A DNA stretch of 64,000 bases from Candidatus Gastranaerophilales bacterium (lineage in GTDB: Bacteria > Cyanobacteriota > Vampirovibrionia > Gastranaerophilales > Gastranaerophilaceae): positions 1 to 64,000 of the forward strand of contig CALVEK010000010.1 in the NCBI GenBank assembly GCA_944326555.1, read 5' to 3'. This document shows, in pieces, positions 24,830 through 33,248 of the stretch; the first letter of the stretch is position 1; each line of letters starts with the position of its first letter. Position numbers and translations under genes: made by a program. The notes below the pieces were generated by a model that was not told the DNA's origin, ran no database searches, and saw only the letters and a list, made by a program, of their open reading frames with translations.

Positions 24830-26293
24830 ATGAATGAAAAAGTTGAAAATTATATAAAGCAAGTTGTCGTACCCACGCAAGACATATTTAGGGATATGTT
24901 AAAATATGCACCGTCTAAATTATTTGGACTTTTTGGAAATGCAGTTATCATTCCCGTATATACAAATATGCTTTCTCCGTCAGAATACGGTATTTATGCG
25001 ATATCTTTAGCTGTATTGAGTTTTCTATGCATAATATTCTCTGACTGGGTAGGACTTTCAGGTTTAAGATTTTTTAGAATTAATCAAATAAGTGAAGAAA
25101 TACCAAAGTATCTTTCAACATTAACCTTATTACTTTGTTCAAACCTAGCAGTAATGTATGTGCTCGCAATTACGTTCAGGCAAAAATTTTATGAATACTT
25201 CAATATCTCTCCCAAAGTATTTCTTTTTGTGTTGGTGTTAATAATCCCAGTTGCAATAAGAGCCCTATTATTTCAAGTACTAAGAGCTCAAATCAAACCC
25301 GGAGCTTTTACTGTTTCAACAATAATTAATCAGCTTATGACCATAGTTATTGCAGTACTTTTGCTGAAGTATACAAATCTTGGTGCAATGTCAATTCTGC
25401 TTGCAATGGCTGTATCTATTACTGTAATAGATATTGTACTTATATTTCAAAGCAATATCATTAAATATTTCAGATTTGAAAAACCTGACTTAAAAATATT
25501 AAAATCGATCATGTTTTATGGAGCACCTCTTGCAATTGCATCTTTAGGTTTGTGGATGATAAATCAAAGCAGTAAATTTATTACCACTCATTTTTATGGA
25601 CTAAGAGATGCCGGACTAGTCGGTGTTGCATATAATATGACATTTCCCATCCTTTTAACATTATTTGCAATAATTACAATTGCGGCATATCCAAGAATAA
25701 TAAATTTATATGAGGATAAAGTAGATATTCGCCCTCTTGTATCAAAACTAAGTGCATACTACTTAATTGTTGCAATACCTATTGTTGCTTTTATAGCAGT
25801 ATATTCTCCAGATTTAATGACACTTTTTGCTAACTCAAAATATCAAAATGCCTATGTATTATTACCTTATTTCTCATTAAGTGCATTGTTTTTGAGTTTG
25901 GCAGATTACACAACAATGCAGTATCATTTAGCAAATAAAACGTATATCCTAACTTGTCTAAAAATTTCAACAGGGGTAGTAGGACTAATATTAAGTATAT
26001 TCTTAATAAAATCATTTGGACTTATCGGAGTGGGAATAGGAACTCTTGTTTCAAATGCACTATATTTCTTATTATCAGTTGTAATAAAACTGGAGGGATT
26101 GGAATGGAAAATTCCTTTCAGGGCATTATCTCATATAGCTACCAGCTTTTTACCAACAGGCGGTCTCTATTGGATATTAAAACTTGCTAATGTAAATTCT
26201 ATAATCCAAATGCCATTAGTTTTATTGTTTTACTATTTGACATTCTATGGAATAAGAAAACTTTTTGAAGAACCGTTACTAAAAGATAATTAA
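24830..26293 (+). CDS. Wzx-type polysaccharide flippase (oligosaccharide flippase family)
   Basis: This 487-residue membrane protein has about 12-14 hydrophobic segments and the family start pattern APSKLFGLFGNAVIIPVYTNMLSPSEYGIYA (split across residues 26-56). Later features include an ISVARFFRI-like GLSGLRFFRI and GVAYNMTFPILLTLFAII. Members flip lipid-linked oligosaccharides across the cytoplasmic membrane for O-antigen, capsule or exopolysaccharide. No glycosyltransferases lie nearby, so the sugar product is unknown. It is translated from the ompH transcript and followed by a small secreted protein. Confidence 0.88.
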   Translation: MNEKVENYIKQVVVPTQDIFRDMLKYAPSKLFGLFGNAVIIPVYTNMLSPSEYGIYAISLAVLSFLCIIFSDWVGLSGLRFFRINQISEEIPKYLSTLTLLLCSNLAVMYVLAITFRQKFYEYFNISPKVFLFVLVLIIPVAIRALLFQVLRAQIKPGAFTVSTIINQLMTIVIAVLLLKYTNLGAMSILLAMAVSITVIDIVLIFQSNIIKYFRFEKPDLKILKSIMFYGAPLAIASLGLWMINQSSKFITTHFYGLRDAGLVGVAYNMTFPILLTLFAIITIAAYPRIINLYEDKVDIRPLVSKLSAYYLIVAIPIVAFIAVYSPDLMTLFANSKYQNAYVLLPYFSLSALFLSLADYTTMQYHLANKTYILTCLKISTGVVGLILSIFLIKSFGLIGVGIGTLVSNALYFLLSVVIKLEGLEWKIPFRALSHIATSFLPTGGLYWILKLANVNSIIQMPLVLLFYYLTFYGIRKLFEEPLLKDN

Positions 26294-26298
26294 AAAAA

Positions 26299-26856
26299 GT
26301 GAAAAGATTTGTTTTTGTAATAGCTTTCATAGTTTTCATGTTGGTACATACACCTGTATATTCAGAAGGTACCATACTCAAGGGCAGTATTTTATATAAC
26401 GTTGAATCAGCAAAAAAACTTGCCTTTGAAGGACTTGATTTAAAACTTGATAAAACAACTTTTAGTGACAAGTTAATAGATGAAAACAACAAAGAAAATA
26501 GAGAAGCCCTAAAAAGCGGAAAAAAACTTGACGGTCGATATCTTATGTCGTTTTCTATGGCAAAAGGATTTATAAAAGGCTATGCATTGGTATATGAAAA
26601 TAAACCGGAATACACATATTATTATTCAACAAGCGGATATCTTGTTGCGATAGATGTAGACAACAAACCATCACAAAATACATTTCCATATAAAGTCGGA
26701 AAATATAGTGCAGTTACAGGTAATCTTGTTTCTATCGGTTTATACATTTCAGAAGATGAACAGTACGTTTACACAAAAGACGGGAAACTCAAAGCTCATT
26801 GGATTGGCGATACAGGATATAATGCAAAAGGTCGCCCTATAGCCACAAGATACTAA
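26299..26856 (+). CDS. Secreted protein of unknown function, 185 aa
   Basis: The start is GTG, six bases after the flippase stop and without a good ribosome site. Residues 1-24 form a signal peptide (RFVFVIAFIVFMLVHTPVYS-E). The mature part begins with an Asp/Lys-rich helical region and ends with short beta repeats like GKYSAVTGNLVSIGLYIS, YVYTKDGKLKAHWIGD and GYNAKGRPIATRY, recalling MORN or YwqK-type antiparallel repeats. No function is assigned. Its 3' end overlaps that of the convergent dehydrogenase by 4 bases. Confidence 0.75.
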   Translation: MKRFVFVIAFIVFMLVHTPVYSEGTILKGSILYNVESAKKLAFEGLDLKLDKTTFSDKLIDENNKENREALKSGKKLDGRYLMSFSMAKGFIKGYALVYENKPEYTYYYSTSGYLVAIDVDNKPSQNTFPYKVGKYSAVTGNLVSIGLYISEDEQYVYTKDGKLKAHWIGDTGYNAKGRPIATRY

Positions 26857-27866
26857 TTAACATTATTATCTACAACACCATCTACAAAGCTGTTTATATT
26901 ATGCATTGCAGTATTCAATATTCTATGTATAGCTTCTAAGGTATTATAAGCGATGTGAGGAGTAATAACTACATTGTCTAATTGTTGAAGTCGAGTATTA
27001 AGGATTGTTTGTTTTAAAGCACAATCCGTTAATCTGTTTATATCAACAAGGTAATCCGAATCAGAAATTGTTTCTTCGCTTTCAAGGACATCAAGACCAG
27101 CACCTGCAATTTCTTTTTGCATCAACGCATTATACAGAGCCTGCGTATCAATAAGTTCTCCTCTTGCTGTATTAACAAGTATTGCTGTTTTTTTCATTTT
27201 TTTAAATGCAGAATCGTCAAACATGTGATAGTTATGTTTTGTCAAAGGAGCATGTAAAGAAATAAAATCAGATTCAGCCAATAATTTTTCAAAAGAAACA
27301 TAATCTACCTTATACAACTCTTTTATTTGAGAATTTTCACTAATATCATATCCCAAAATTTTCATATCAAATCCGTAAGCTAGTTTTGCAAATTCTTTTC
27401 CTATTGCTCCAAGCCCTACAATACCAATTGTCTTTCCGCCAAGCTCATTACCAATAAGAGTTTGTGCTTGAACATCCATTTCTTTATAATCTAAATATGA
27501 TTTTGTAATTTTTCTGCATATATCAAGCAATAAACCTATAGCAAACTCAGCAACACTTTTGTTACCGTAGTTAGGAGTATTTTCAACAACAATCCCTCTT
27601 TCATTACAGTAATCCAAATCTATATGATTAAACCCCACGGAGCGAAGAGCAATTAACTCGAGATTTGTAAAATGTTTTAAAACATCTTTGCCGACTCTTG
27701 AAGTTGTGAAACAAGAAATTATACGAGCATCTTTGTAATTTTGAGGGAGTTCATCTAAATTATTCAATGATTTATCTGTAAGATAATATTCAAATTTACC
27801 ATCATTGGCTTTTTTTAAAAAATCCATCTCTTCTTGAGCAACGTCAAAATATACAATTTTTGTCAT
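26853..27866 (-). CDS. D-2-hydroxyacid dehydrogenase (D-lactate dehydrogenase-like)
   Basis: This 337-residue NAD-dependent enzyme reduces a 2-keto acid, most likely pyruvate to D-lactate, in fermentation. Visible landmarks are LRSVGFNHIDLD (substrate region with the catalytic Arg nearby), NAD motif GIVGLGAIGKEFA, NTARGELIDT with catalytic Arg, AGLDVLESEE with catalytic Glu and ITPHIAYNT with catalytic His. The closeness to D-LDH rather than phosphoglycerate dehydrogenase rests on length and on ALRSVGFN..D; other 2-keto acids are possible. TAGGAG lies six bases upstream of the start. Confidence 0.88.
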   Translation of the reverse strand: MTKIVYFDVAQEEMDFLKKANDGKFEYYLTDKSLNNLDELPQNYKDARIISCFTTSRVGKDVLKHFTNLELIALRSVGFNHIDLDYCNERGIVVENTPNYGNKSVAEFAIGLLLDICRKITKSYLDYKEMDVQAQTLIGNELGGKTIGIVGLGAIGKEFAKLAYGFDMKILGYDISENSQIKELYKVDYVSFEKLLAESDFISLHAPLTKHNYHMFDDSAFKKMKKTAILVNTARGELIDTQALYNALMQKEIAGAGLDVLESEETISDSDYLVDINRLTDCALKQTILNTRLQQLDNVVITPHIAYNTLEAIHRILNTAMHNINSFVDGVVDNNVN

Positions 27867-27951
27867 AAAAAACTCCTATACTAATCATTCTTTAATGACA
27901 ATATAAGAGCCTTTTACAAATAATTTAATTGCCCAAAAGTCCTAAACAATT

Positions 27952-30327
27952 TTAGATACTTGCTAAATCATCAATATTTTCAAAATTGTCTTTCATTGTC
28001 CATACCCCACAGGGACATACACCTGCACAGATTCCACAGCCAATACATCTTTCTTCATTAGAAACATATATTGTTTCACCTTTTTCATTTGTATATTTAC
28101 TGATTGCCTGCTCAGGACATGCCTGCAAACAAAACTCGCAATCACGACAAAGTCCGCAAGACATACATCTGTCTTTTTCCTCCCATGGCTCAATTTCTTG
28201 AACTTTTAAAGCAGATACACCTTGGTAGTATTCTGTCTTAACTTTATCCCTAGGCAAAACAGGCATTTTTTCAAAAGTATCAAGTTCTTTACCCGTAAGT
28301 AAATTGATAACGTTCTTAGCAGCGTTATTACCATCTGCTATTGCATTTGTAAATAATCCTTGTTTAATCGCATCACCTGCAGCAAAAACGTTATCGAGAA
28401 CAGTTTGTTTATACTGATTTAGTTTTAACATGCCTCGCTCATCCAACATATTCAGAGCAAGAAAATCAAACATTGGTCTGTCGCCAATTGAAATTATTAC
28501 AGTATCGGCTTCCAATAAAGTACCGTCTCTAAGTACAACACCCTCATCCGTAACTTTTTCGGTGAAACAAGGATATAAAATTTTTACACCCAATGATTTA
28601 CAGTGATTAATTTCTTTATCAAAAGCAGCAGGTTTTTGTATATCAATCGCAGTTACATCCTCAGCACCCAAATTGTATGCTTCAAGAATAACATCCATTG
28701 CCGCATTACCTGCACCGATAACAACAACCTTTTTACCAATATTAATTTTTTTCCCATTTTTTACGGCTTTGAGAAAATCCAACCCCTTAACAAGTTTTTC
28801 ATGACCCTCAAAAGGAATAACAACAGGATTATGAGCACCGCAAGCTATAATTACGGCATTATATTTTGACCTTATTTCTTCAAAAAGCTCTTTTGTAAGT
28901 TTTGCAGAAAGTTTAAAATCTATACCGCAATTTTTTATACGATTTATTTCGGCATCCAAACATTCCTTTGATAATCTTTCGTAAGGAATTACCTGTCTTA
29001 ATTTACCGCCGATATCAGCATCTTGTTCATATACAGTAACTTTATAGCCATTTTTTCTTAAAAGCCATGCCGCAGATAAACCGGCTACACCTGCACCAAT
29101 AACAGCAACAGTCTCATCTTTTGTAAGCGGCATAGACGGTGCAGGAACATCTCTGCTCATCATTCCCAATGCATCAAACTTTATCGGTTCATCAACATAG
29201 CCTCGATTACATTCTTCCATGCACAAATTAGGACACAAATTTCCGCACACACAAGCAGGAAATGGAGAATATTCCAAAACCAGTTCTATTGCCTCTTTTA
29301 ACTTGTCATTTTTTATTAAATTAATTCTCTTTTGTGTCGGTATACCTATAGGACAATGATTTTCACAGGGTGCAGATTGAGTATAATTGTCCCAGCTTGG
29401 ATATCTCAAACGATGATCACCTTTGTTAACAATAGAATAGACCTTAAAATCATCCTCATATACATCAGAAAATATACCACCGTCATTTTCCTTAAACCAA
29501 CGATTTAACCTAAAATCTTTCATTGGAATAAGATGATTAGCTTTTCTCTCTTCAAATGTTTTTGCAACGATTTTTTTCCACTGAGAAAAGTCATATAACG
29601 TATCAAGCAAATCTTCTCTTTCAATTTTATTAAGAAAGACTTTTAAGCCATTTTTTAAGAAAGCAATATCATTTTCATCAATATCTAAAAGATAGACATC
29701 TTCAGAAAGATTGTTAACATTACCTCTTACGTATATCGTTCCGCCAACCATTCCTACACAAGAACGACTGCCAATAACAGAACCCATATTTTCGCAATCA
29801 ACGCCGCACACAACAGCTGTACCGCCGCCCATAAATTCAAATGAAAAAGAACCAGTATTCTTTAATACCCAAAACTCGGGAGCAGGGTACTTCGGATCAT
29901 GTTTCATCAACGCACCTGAGCGAGTCCCAACACGCCCTGCGACATATATTTTGCCGCTTGCCGCACAATGAGCAGTAGTATCACCGCCATCGCCTTTAAG
30001 TATAATTTCAGCCCCAGAATTAAGCCAGCCGACATCAGCAGGGGCAGAACCGTCTATTGTTATCTTTGTATTCGGCATCCCCATAGAACCGACTCTCTGC
30101 CCGGGATTAACAACATTGAACTCCAATTCTGTACCGTCATCACTCCAAAGAGGACCGCCAATATTGTGTTGACCTGATGCAGTAATTTCAAAAGAAGTAT
30201 ATCCCTCTTTCATCTTTTCATATATAATCTGCAAAAGTTCTTGAGTCGATAACCTTTTATTTGGTTCTTTATAATTTAAACTGTCTATCTTGAATTTTTT
30301 CATCGAATTTCTATCTTTCAAATACAT
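27952..30327 (-). CDS. Glutamate synthase subunit: GXGXG domain fused to GltD-like FAD/NAD(P) module and ferredoxin
   Basis: This 791-residue protein joins three parts. Residues about 35-240 are the GltB C-terminal beta-helix with G-rich turns (GDGGDTTAHCAASGKIYVAGR, VGGTIYVRG). Residues about 300-700 are GltD-like: CPIGIPTQKRI and CGNLCPNLCMEECNRG for Fe-S clusters, AVIGAGVAGLSAAW for FAD, VVVIGAGNAAMDV for NAD(P)H and VFAAGDAIKQG. The end carries ferredoxin clusters CMSCGLCRDCEFCLQACP and CIGCGICAGVCP. It should pass NAD(P)H electrons to the FMN subunit of the next genes. A start at 30303 (MKKFK) is also possible. The fusion differs from the usual GltB/GltD split. Confidence 0.88.
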   Translation of the reverse strand: MYLKDRNSMKKFKIDSLNYKEPNKRLSTQELLQIIYEKMKEGYTSFEITASGQHNIGGPLWSDDGTELEFNVVNPGQRVGSMGMPNTKITIDGSAPADVGWLNSGAEIILKGDGGDTTAHCAASGKIYVAGRVGTRSGALMKHDPKYPAPEFWVLKNTGSFSFEFMGGGTAVVCGVDCENMGSVIGSRSCVGMVGGTIYVRGNVNNLSEDVYLLDIDENDIAFLKNGLKVFLNKIEREDLLDTLYDFSQWKKIVAKTFEERKANHLIPMKDFRLNRWFKENDGGIFSDVYEDDFKVYSIVNKGDHRLRYPSWDNYTQSAPCENHCPIGIPTQKRINLIKNDKLKEAIELVLEYSPFPACVCGNLCPNLCMEECNRGYVDEPIKFDALGMMSRDVPAPSMPLTKDETVAVIGAGVAGLSAAWLLRKNGYKVTVYEQDADIGGKLRQVIPYERLSKECLDAEINRIKNCGIDFKLSAKLTKELFEEIRSKYNAVIIACGAHNPVVIPFEGHEKLVKGLDFLKAVKNGKKINIGKKVVVIGAGNAAMDVILEAYNLGAEDVTAIDIQKPAAFDKEINHCKSLGVKILYPCFTEKVTDEGVVLRDGTLLEADTVIISIGDRPMFDFLALNMLDERGMLKLNQYKQTVLDNVFAAGDAIKQGLFTNAIADGNNAAKNVINLLTGKELDTFEKMPVLPRDKVKTEYYQGVSALKVQEIEPWEEKDRCMSCGLCRDCEFCLQACPEQAISKYTNEKGETIYVSNEERCIGCGICAGVCPCGVWTMKDNFENIDDLASI

Positions 30328-30377
30328 TCTTAACTCTAAAATCAGCCGAGAATCTTTATACTAAAACTGCGGCTAAA

Positions 30378-32036
30378 CTAGCAAACATGCTGAATATCAA
30401 GCCTTGTTGCCACATTCTTATCAACGGTAACAAGAGCATCTGAACGTCCAACAGGTAAGGAACTGTTACCGATTGGAGCCAATAACTTTTTCAACTCTGT
30501 ATCCGTTGCAATAAAATAATTCACAATATTTTGAGCAACTTTATCCACATCAAGTCTATCTACCAGCGTCTTGTTCTGGGTAGTAATACCGACAGGACAC
30601 AAGCCTGTATTACAAGCATTACAACGACCAAAGTCATTACCGATACACCCTGCAATCTGTAATATCAACTTACCCGTAAATACGCCGTTTGCTCCCAAAC
30701 ATATCATCTTAAAAGCATCAGCAGCCAGAGTACCGTTCATACCTATACCGCCTGCAGCCCAAAGAGGAATTTGCCCTTGTTTACCCTGATGAACAGCTGC
30801 CAAATAACAATCTCTAAGACGAGAAACAACAGGATGACCTGTATGGTCAAGAGAAACCTCATGCGCAGCACCCGTTCCTCCTGCGATACCATCTAAAAAG
30901 AATCCGCCAACAATATTGTAGGGGTCTCTCAAAAGATTGTTATATACGCTGACACTTGTAACAGAAGCAGCAACTTTAATAGCAACCGGCACTCTGAATT
31001 TAAAAGCAGAATTCATAGAAAGGAACATTTTTTGTACGCTTTCTTCTATTGAATACAAGCCCTGATGATTAGGTGGAGATAGCAGGTCTGATTTTGGAAC
31101 CCCTCTTATCTCTTGAATATGTCTTACAACTTTTTTGGCCATCAATAACCCGCCGTCCCCCGGCTTTGCACCTTGACCTATTTTTATGAGGACACCTGCA
31201 GGATCTTCAACCATCTCAGGCATTGCATTTATAATCCTATCCCAACCGAAATGTCCTGAAGCAATTTGCAAAATCATATACTTTAAATATCTGGATTTCA
31301 GCAATTTAAGAGGCATACCGCCCTCACCGGAACACATTCTTACAGGCAAACCGACAACTTCGTTAAGATAAGCAACAGCCATTGCAACAGCTTCCCACAT
31401 TCTTGTAGACAATGCGCCTATCGACATATCACCAATAATTATCGGATAAATCCATCTTGTACTTGGAGCCTTTGCAGCCATGTGCAAATTACCGTCCTCT
31501 CCCACTTCAAAAGGAAGTTTTTCAGGCGGTAAAACTCTACCAAACGGAGCAAGAATATCAAAAGTGTGTCTCATCGCATCCAGCGAAGGGTCAGTCATTT
31601 GGGAAATACGACCAATCTTGATTTTATCAAGAGTCCTGCCCTCAGTATGCAAGTTTGTACGTCCGCCTCTTTTCGGAGACTCTGCATTCTCCGCACGATG
31701 AATTACATTCACTCTGTTATGTTCTGAATATACCGGTTTTATTGCCTCATTAGGACATACTTTTTGGCACATTCCGCAACCTACACAATTTTTGTTTTTA
31801 GTAACAACCTGTTTTATCACAGGCTCGGCTTCCCAACACACCTGAGGTGTCGGAACAGTGCCCACACTTTTTACTTTTCTACGTCTTTCAACACCAACCT
31901 TTATGGCATTAAAAGTACAAGCTGCAACACATTTCCCGCACAAAGTACATCTTTGAGGGTTATATTCTATCTGCCATTTCAAATCATTTTTTGAAACGTC
32001 ATTGGTTTTTATATCACGAGTATCTATTGTGTCCAC
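30378..32036 (-). CDS. Glutamate synthase FMN-binding subunit with N-terminal 2x[4Fe-4S] ferredoxin
   Basis: The 552-residue protein carries the central GltB domain, where 2-oxoglutarate and ammonia form glutamate on FMN. The N-terminus has ferredoxin motifs CTLCGKCVAACTF (about residue 31) and CVGCGMCQKVCPN. The synthase part shows GDMSIGALS, IKIGQGAKPGDGG, GIAGGTGAAHEVSLDHTG, WAAGGIGMNG and the Fe-S-type CIGNDFGRCNACNTGLCPVG. This separate subunit resembles archaeal and Thermotoga-type split glutamate synthases. It overlaps the amidotransferase gene by 13 bases. Confidence 0.92.
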   Translation of the reverse strand: MDTIDTRDIKTNDVSKNDLKWQIEYNPQRCTLCGKCVAACTFNAIKVGVERRRKVKSVGTVPTPQVCWEAEPVIKQVVTKNKNCVGCGMCQKVCPNEAIKPVYSEHNRVNVIHRAENAESPKRGGRTNLHTEGRTLDKIKIGRISQMTDPSLDAMRHTFDILAPFGRVLPPEKLPFEVGEDGNLHMAAKAPSTRWIYPIIIGDMSIGALSTRMWEAVAMAVAYLNEVVGLPVRMCSGEGGMPLKLLKSRYLKYMILQIASGHFGWDRIINAMPEMVEDPAGVLIKIGQGAKPGDGGLLMAKKVVRHIQEIRGVPKSDLLSPPNHQGLYSIEESVQKMFLSMNSAFKFRVPVAIKVAASVTSVSVYNNLLRDPYNIVGGFFLDGIAGGTGAAHEVSLDHTGHPVVSRLRDCYLAAVHQGKQGQIPLWAAGGIGMNGTLAADAFKMICLGANGVFTGKLILQIAGCIGNDFGRCNACNTGLCPVGITTQNKTLVDRLDVDKVAQNIVNYFIATDTELKKLLAPIGNSSLPVGRSDALVTVDKNVATRLDIQHVC

Positions 32037-33133
32037 CTTTCAATATTTAAATCATTATCAACAACAACCATTTCTCTTTCATTTGGATAAATGTCCAAAC
32101 TTATATCACGATTCGGCATAAGTTCGTTTATACCTGTAACCTCAGAGGTTATTATCACGGTATCATCAGTTTTACCAACAACAACAGGTCTCAACTTTTT
32201 GGAATCGCAAGTCGTAAACATTGTACCGTTTGGAGTAACAGCAATTACTGAATTAGGTCCATTTACCTCTAAATGAGCAAGAGAGGCCTTAATCCTAAGC
32301 AATATTTCAGAATCAGTCCTTGATAAAATTTCATCATAAGGAAGCGGCGTAATTACATGCTTATAATACTTTAAAGGCCATTTTAAAATTTTATTTATGT
32401 AATGCAATGTATACAAAAAGCATTGAGAATCACTTTCAAAACCAATGTACCCTTTATGCAAGTTTTGTTGAAATAGTTTATTCTTTTCATAAAAAGTATT
32501 TTCACCATTAGCAAGGACTGTATACCCTTGCAAAAAGAAAGGATGAGCCGCATAACGGACTATATCATAGTTTGTATTTTGACGACATTGAGCAGTAATG
32601 TTTTTTGCACAAAACTCCTTATTTTCATTCCACAATCCAAAATATGTACCAATGTCTCTGGGATCGCCAATTTCCTTGAGGGTAAGCAAATCAGGCCAAA
32701 AGGAATAAACAAATCCCTCATCTGCATTTTCCAATGCTTTTCTTAGTTTTAATCTTGTATCAAGAAGCAAGGCTTCTTTTTCCTCTTTAGGTGCGTATTT
32801 ATAAGAATGAGGATAATTAAAAACCTCAAAAACATAGTTTGGCATAGGCTTAATATTCAAGCCCTCGATGTCATTACGCACATCGGGCGCCCACTGCATA
32901 ACTCTTACAAAGCCAATAGAATGAAGGATATCTTCTGCTATATGCATCCCTTCATTTGTACAAGCCATCGATAATATAGGCAGTTCCTTATAATTTTCAA
33001 AAACACCGCCAAGATCTTGCATTACAAAAGCAAACCCTGAATTATCATGTCCTTTTTGCTGTGAACGCATTAATTCCAGAGCTTTTAGCGGATGTAAATA
33101 TTTTTTTGATTTAATTGCGCCAATTCTACACAT
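32024..33133 (-). CDS. Glutamate synthase amidotransferase subunit (class II)
   Basis: A 369-residue class II glutamine amidotransferase domain as a separate protein. It starts MCRIGAI, so Cys-2 becomes the N-terminal nucleophile after Met removal. RSQQKGHDNSGFAF, the GFVRVMQWAPD stretch and YTVLANGEN (Asn-Gly oxyanion hole) are visible. It releases ammonia from glutamine for the FMN subunit next door. It is the first gene of the operon; AAGGAT lies eight bases before the start, and a good promoter is present. Together the three genes encode a complete glutamate synthase. Confidence 0.92.
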   Translation of the reverse strand: MCRIGAIKSKKYLHPLKALELMRSQQKGHDNSGFAFVMQDLGGVFENYKELPILSMACTNEGMHIAEDILHSIGFVRVMQWAPDVRNDIEGLNIKPMPNYVFEVFNYPHSYKYAPKEEKEALLLDTRLKLRKALENADEGFVYSFWPDLLTLKEIGDPRDIGTYFGLWNENKEFCAKNITAQCRQNTNYDIVRYAAHPFFLQGYTVLANGENTFYEKNKLFQQNLHKGYIGFESDSQCFLYTLHYINKILKWPLKYYKHVITPLPYDEILSRTDSEILLRIKASLAHLEVNGPNSVIAVTPNGTMFTTCDSKKLRPVVVGKTDDTVIITSEVTGINELMPNRDISLDIYPNEREMVVVDNDLNIERWTQ

Positions 33134-33169
33134 TTAAAAAATCCTTATTAAATAGGTGTTTGTAGAATT

Positions 33170-33199
33170 AGCATAATGTTTTTAATGCGACTGTGTCAA
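33170..33199 (-). promoter_or_regulatory. Promoter of glutamate synthase operon
   Basis: On the minus strand, a perfect TTGACA (33194-33199), an 18-bp spacer and TATGCT (33170-33175), leading to a leader of about 30 bases with AAGGAT. No NtcA-type GTA-N8-TAC site was found. Confidence 0.6.
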
Positions 33200-33248
33200 T
33201 AAAATCTGCAATTTTTAATAAAATCTTTATATCAATCTAAAATCAGCA

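Noticed and set aside
33134-33248. NtcA-type site before glutamate synthase
   Set aside because: No GTA-N8-TAC was found at a useful distance.
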